From NCBI GenBank assembly GCA_013399895.1, contig VXBA01002622.1, positions 62,001-126,000 on the forward strand: a stretch of DNA of 64,000 bases. Direction: 5' to 3'. This document shows, piece after piece, positions 63,358 to 64,000 of the stretch; position 1 is the first letter of the stretch, and every line of letters starts with the position of its first letter. Below the pieces are notes generated by a model. The model was not told where the DNA came from, did no database searches, and was given only the letters and a program-made list of their open reading frames with translations. The stretch is from Serilophus lunatus. Taxonomy: Eukaryota; Chordata; Aves; Passeriformes; Eurylaimidae. A program made the position numbers and the translations under genes.

Positions 63358-64000
63358 CTAAAGTGAAGAAAGGACAAGAGAAAAAAAAGAAAAAATTTTA
63401 CCTTCACACACTTTAATAAAAAGGCAGATATAATTAATTTGGTAGCTTTGGTATTGCAGCACAAAACAGAAATTATAATTTACCAGCCCAAGAAAGATTT
63501 CACTTCAAGTTGCTAGACAAGTTATGCAAGACTCCTAGCACATTGCTTAGCACATCTCCAAAGTACATCTAACATCCAACAACCACACAAGACAATTCAA
63601 GCACAGAATTATGCCAACACATGAAGGTTATTCTACTTTTATAATGCCTCTCTCCCAGACCCCAGCAGAATGACGGATTTTGTAGCATGTCTAATCTGGA
63701 GTTTTTTGATATACTAGTTCATAACTTATTTTATATGCATTAGTGGGGTATGTTAATGAGGGAATTTATTCAGAACTCCTCACTTGCTGCTGCAGCCACT
63801 ATAGGGTAAAGAATGCAAACATGCCTTCTAGCTGACCATGTCTAGTGGTTTGGAATTCCAAAATTAATTACTTCTGCGGGGATTTTTTTTTTTCCAGAAC
63901 TCCAAGTCAACTGTTTGCAATGCAGCTCACTTTTAATATCAATTACAATTCATACATAAAATATCTATCTATACTTCTCCCAATCTTTGCAGTTTTAGAC
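63358..64000 (-). other. PXYLP1: PXYLP1 upstream intron, truncated by window edge
   Basis: Sequence 5' of the catalytic-motif exon. I looked on the minus strand for the preceding exon (membrane anchor and stem) and saw nothing matching, so this is taken as intron running out of the window. Confidence 0.75.

Noticed and set aside
1..64000. CRISPR arrays, bacterial operons, riboswitches, tRNA or rRNA genes
   Set aside because: The DNA is vertebrate. I saw no spaced repeat array, no tRNA-like cloverleaf with A/B boxes and no rRNA sequence.

Overview
The window is a stretch of vertebrate nuclear DNA, almost certainly from a bird. The main evidence is the set of dispersed repeats. There are several CR1 (chicken-repeat-1 LINE) 3' ends with the typical 'CTTCCAACCCAAACCA' tail, a CR1 reverse-transcriptase fragment, a typical avian ERVL LTR and gammaretrovirus-like endogenous retrovirus (ERV) sequence. 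Coding density is very low and the only convincing host gene is split by introns. The species cannot be fixed from the sequence alone.

Region by region. Positions 1-38,190 hold no recognisable gene: AT-rich intergenic or intronic DNA with a few CR1 ends, a (GAAA)n tract broken by a sequencing gap, a (CA)n microsatellite and one good CTCF-like motif. Positions 38,190-38,900 are GC- and CpG-rich. Positions 39,252-45,700 form a nested retroelement complex. On the minus strand lies a decayed class I ERV: a 407-bp 3' LTR with TG/CA ends, a polypurine tract, a short integrase end, RNase H, RT connection domain and an unassigned open frame. A solo ERVL LTR with a 5-bp target duplication sits inside its pol region. 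On the other side of the complex a second LTR copy carries its own nested 258-bp LTR-like insertion with a 6-bp target duplication, proved by the empty site in the sister LTR. Between the ERV coding remnant and this second LTR sits a nearly full-length, intronless, inactivated retrocopy of NCAPH (condensin I subunit H), antisense to the ERV and bounded on both sides by inverted copies of the LTR end. Positions 45,700-51,640 are mostly anonymous, with one GC-rich island carrying a CTCF-like motif followed by a 19-A run.

Positions 51,640-64,000 are the 3' part of PXYLP1 (2-phosphoxylose phosphatase 1, formerly ACPL2) on the minus strand. Three coding exons have consistent splice sites and phases: 63,231-63,357 (RHGxRxP catalytic motif), 55,138-55,277 and 52,849-53,780 (terminal exon with the HD catalytic pair and the stop). 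The exon for the cytoplasmic tail and membrane anchor lies beyond the right edge. The introns contain three CR1 fragments.

PXYLP1 is the only functional gene seen. The rest is non-coding DNA and fossil retroelements. The most interesting feature is the LTR-bounded NCAPH retrocopy. CR1 elements rarely make processed pseudogenes, so this layout points to retroviral rather than LINE machinery.
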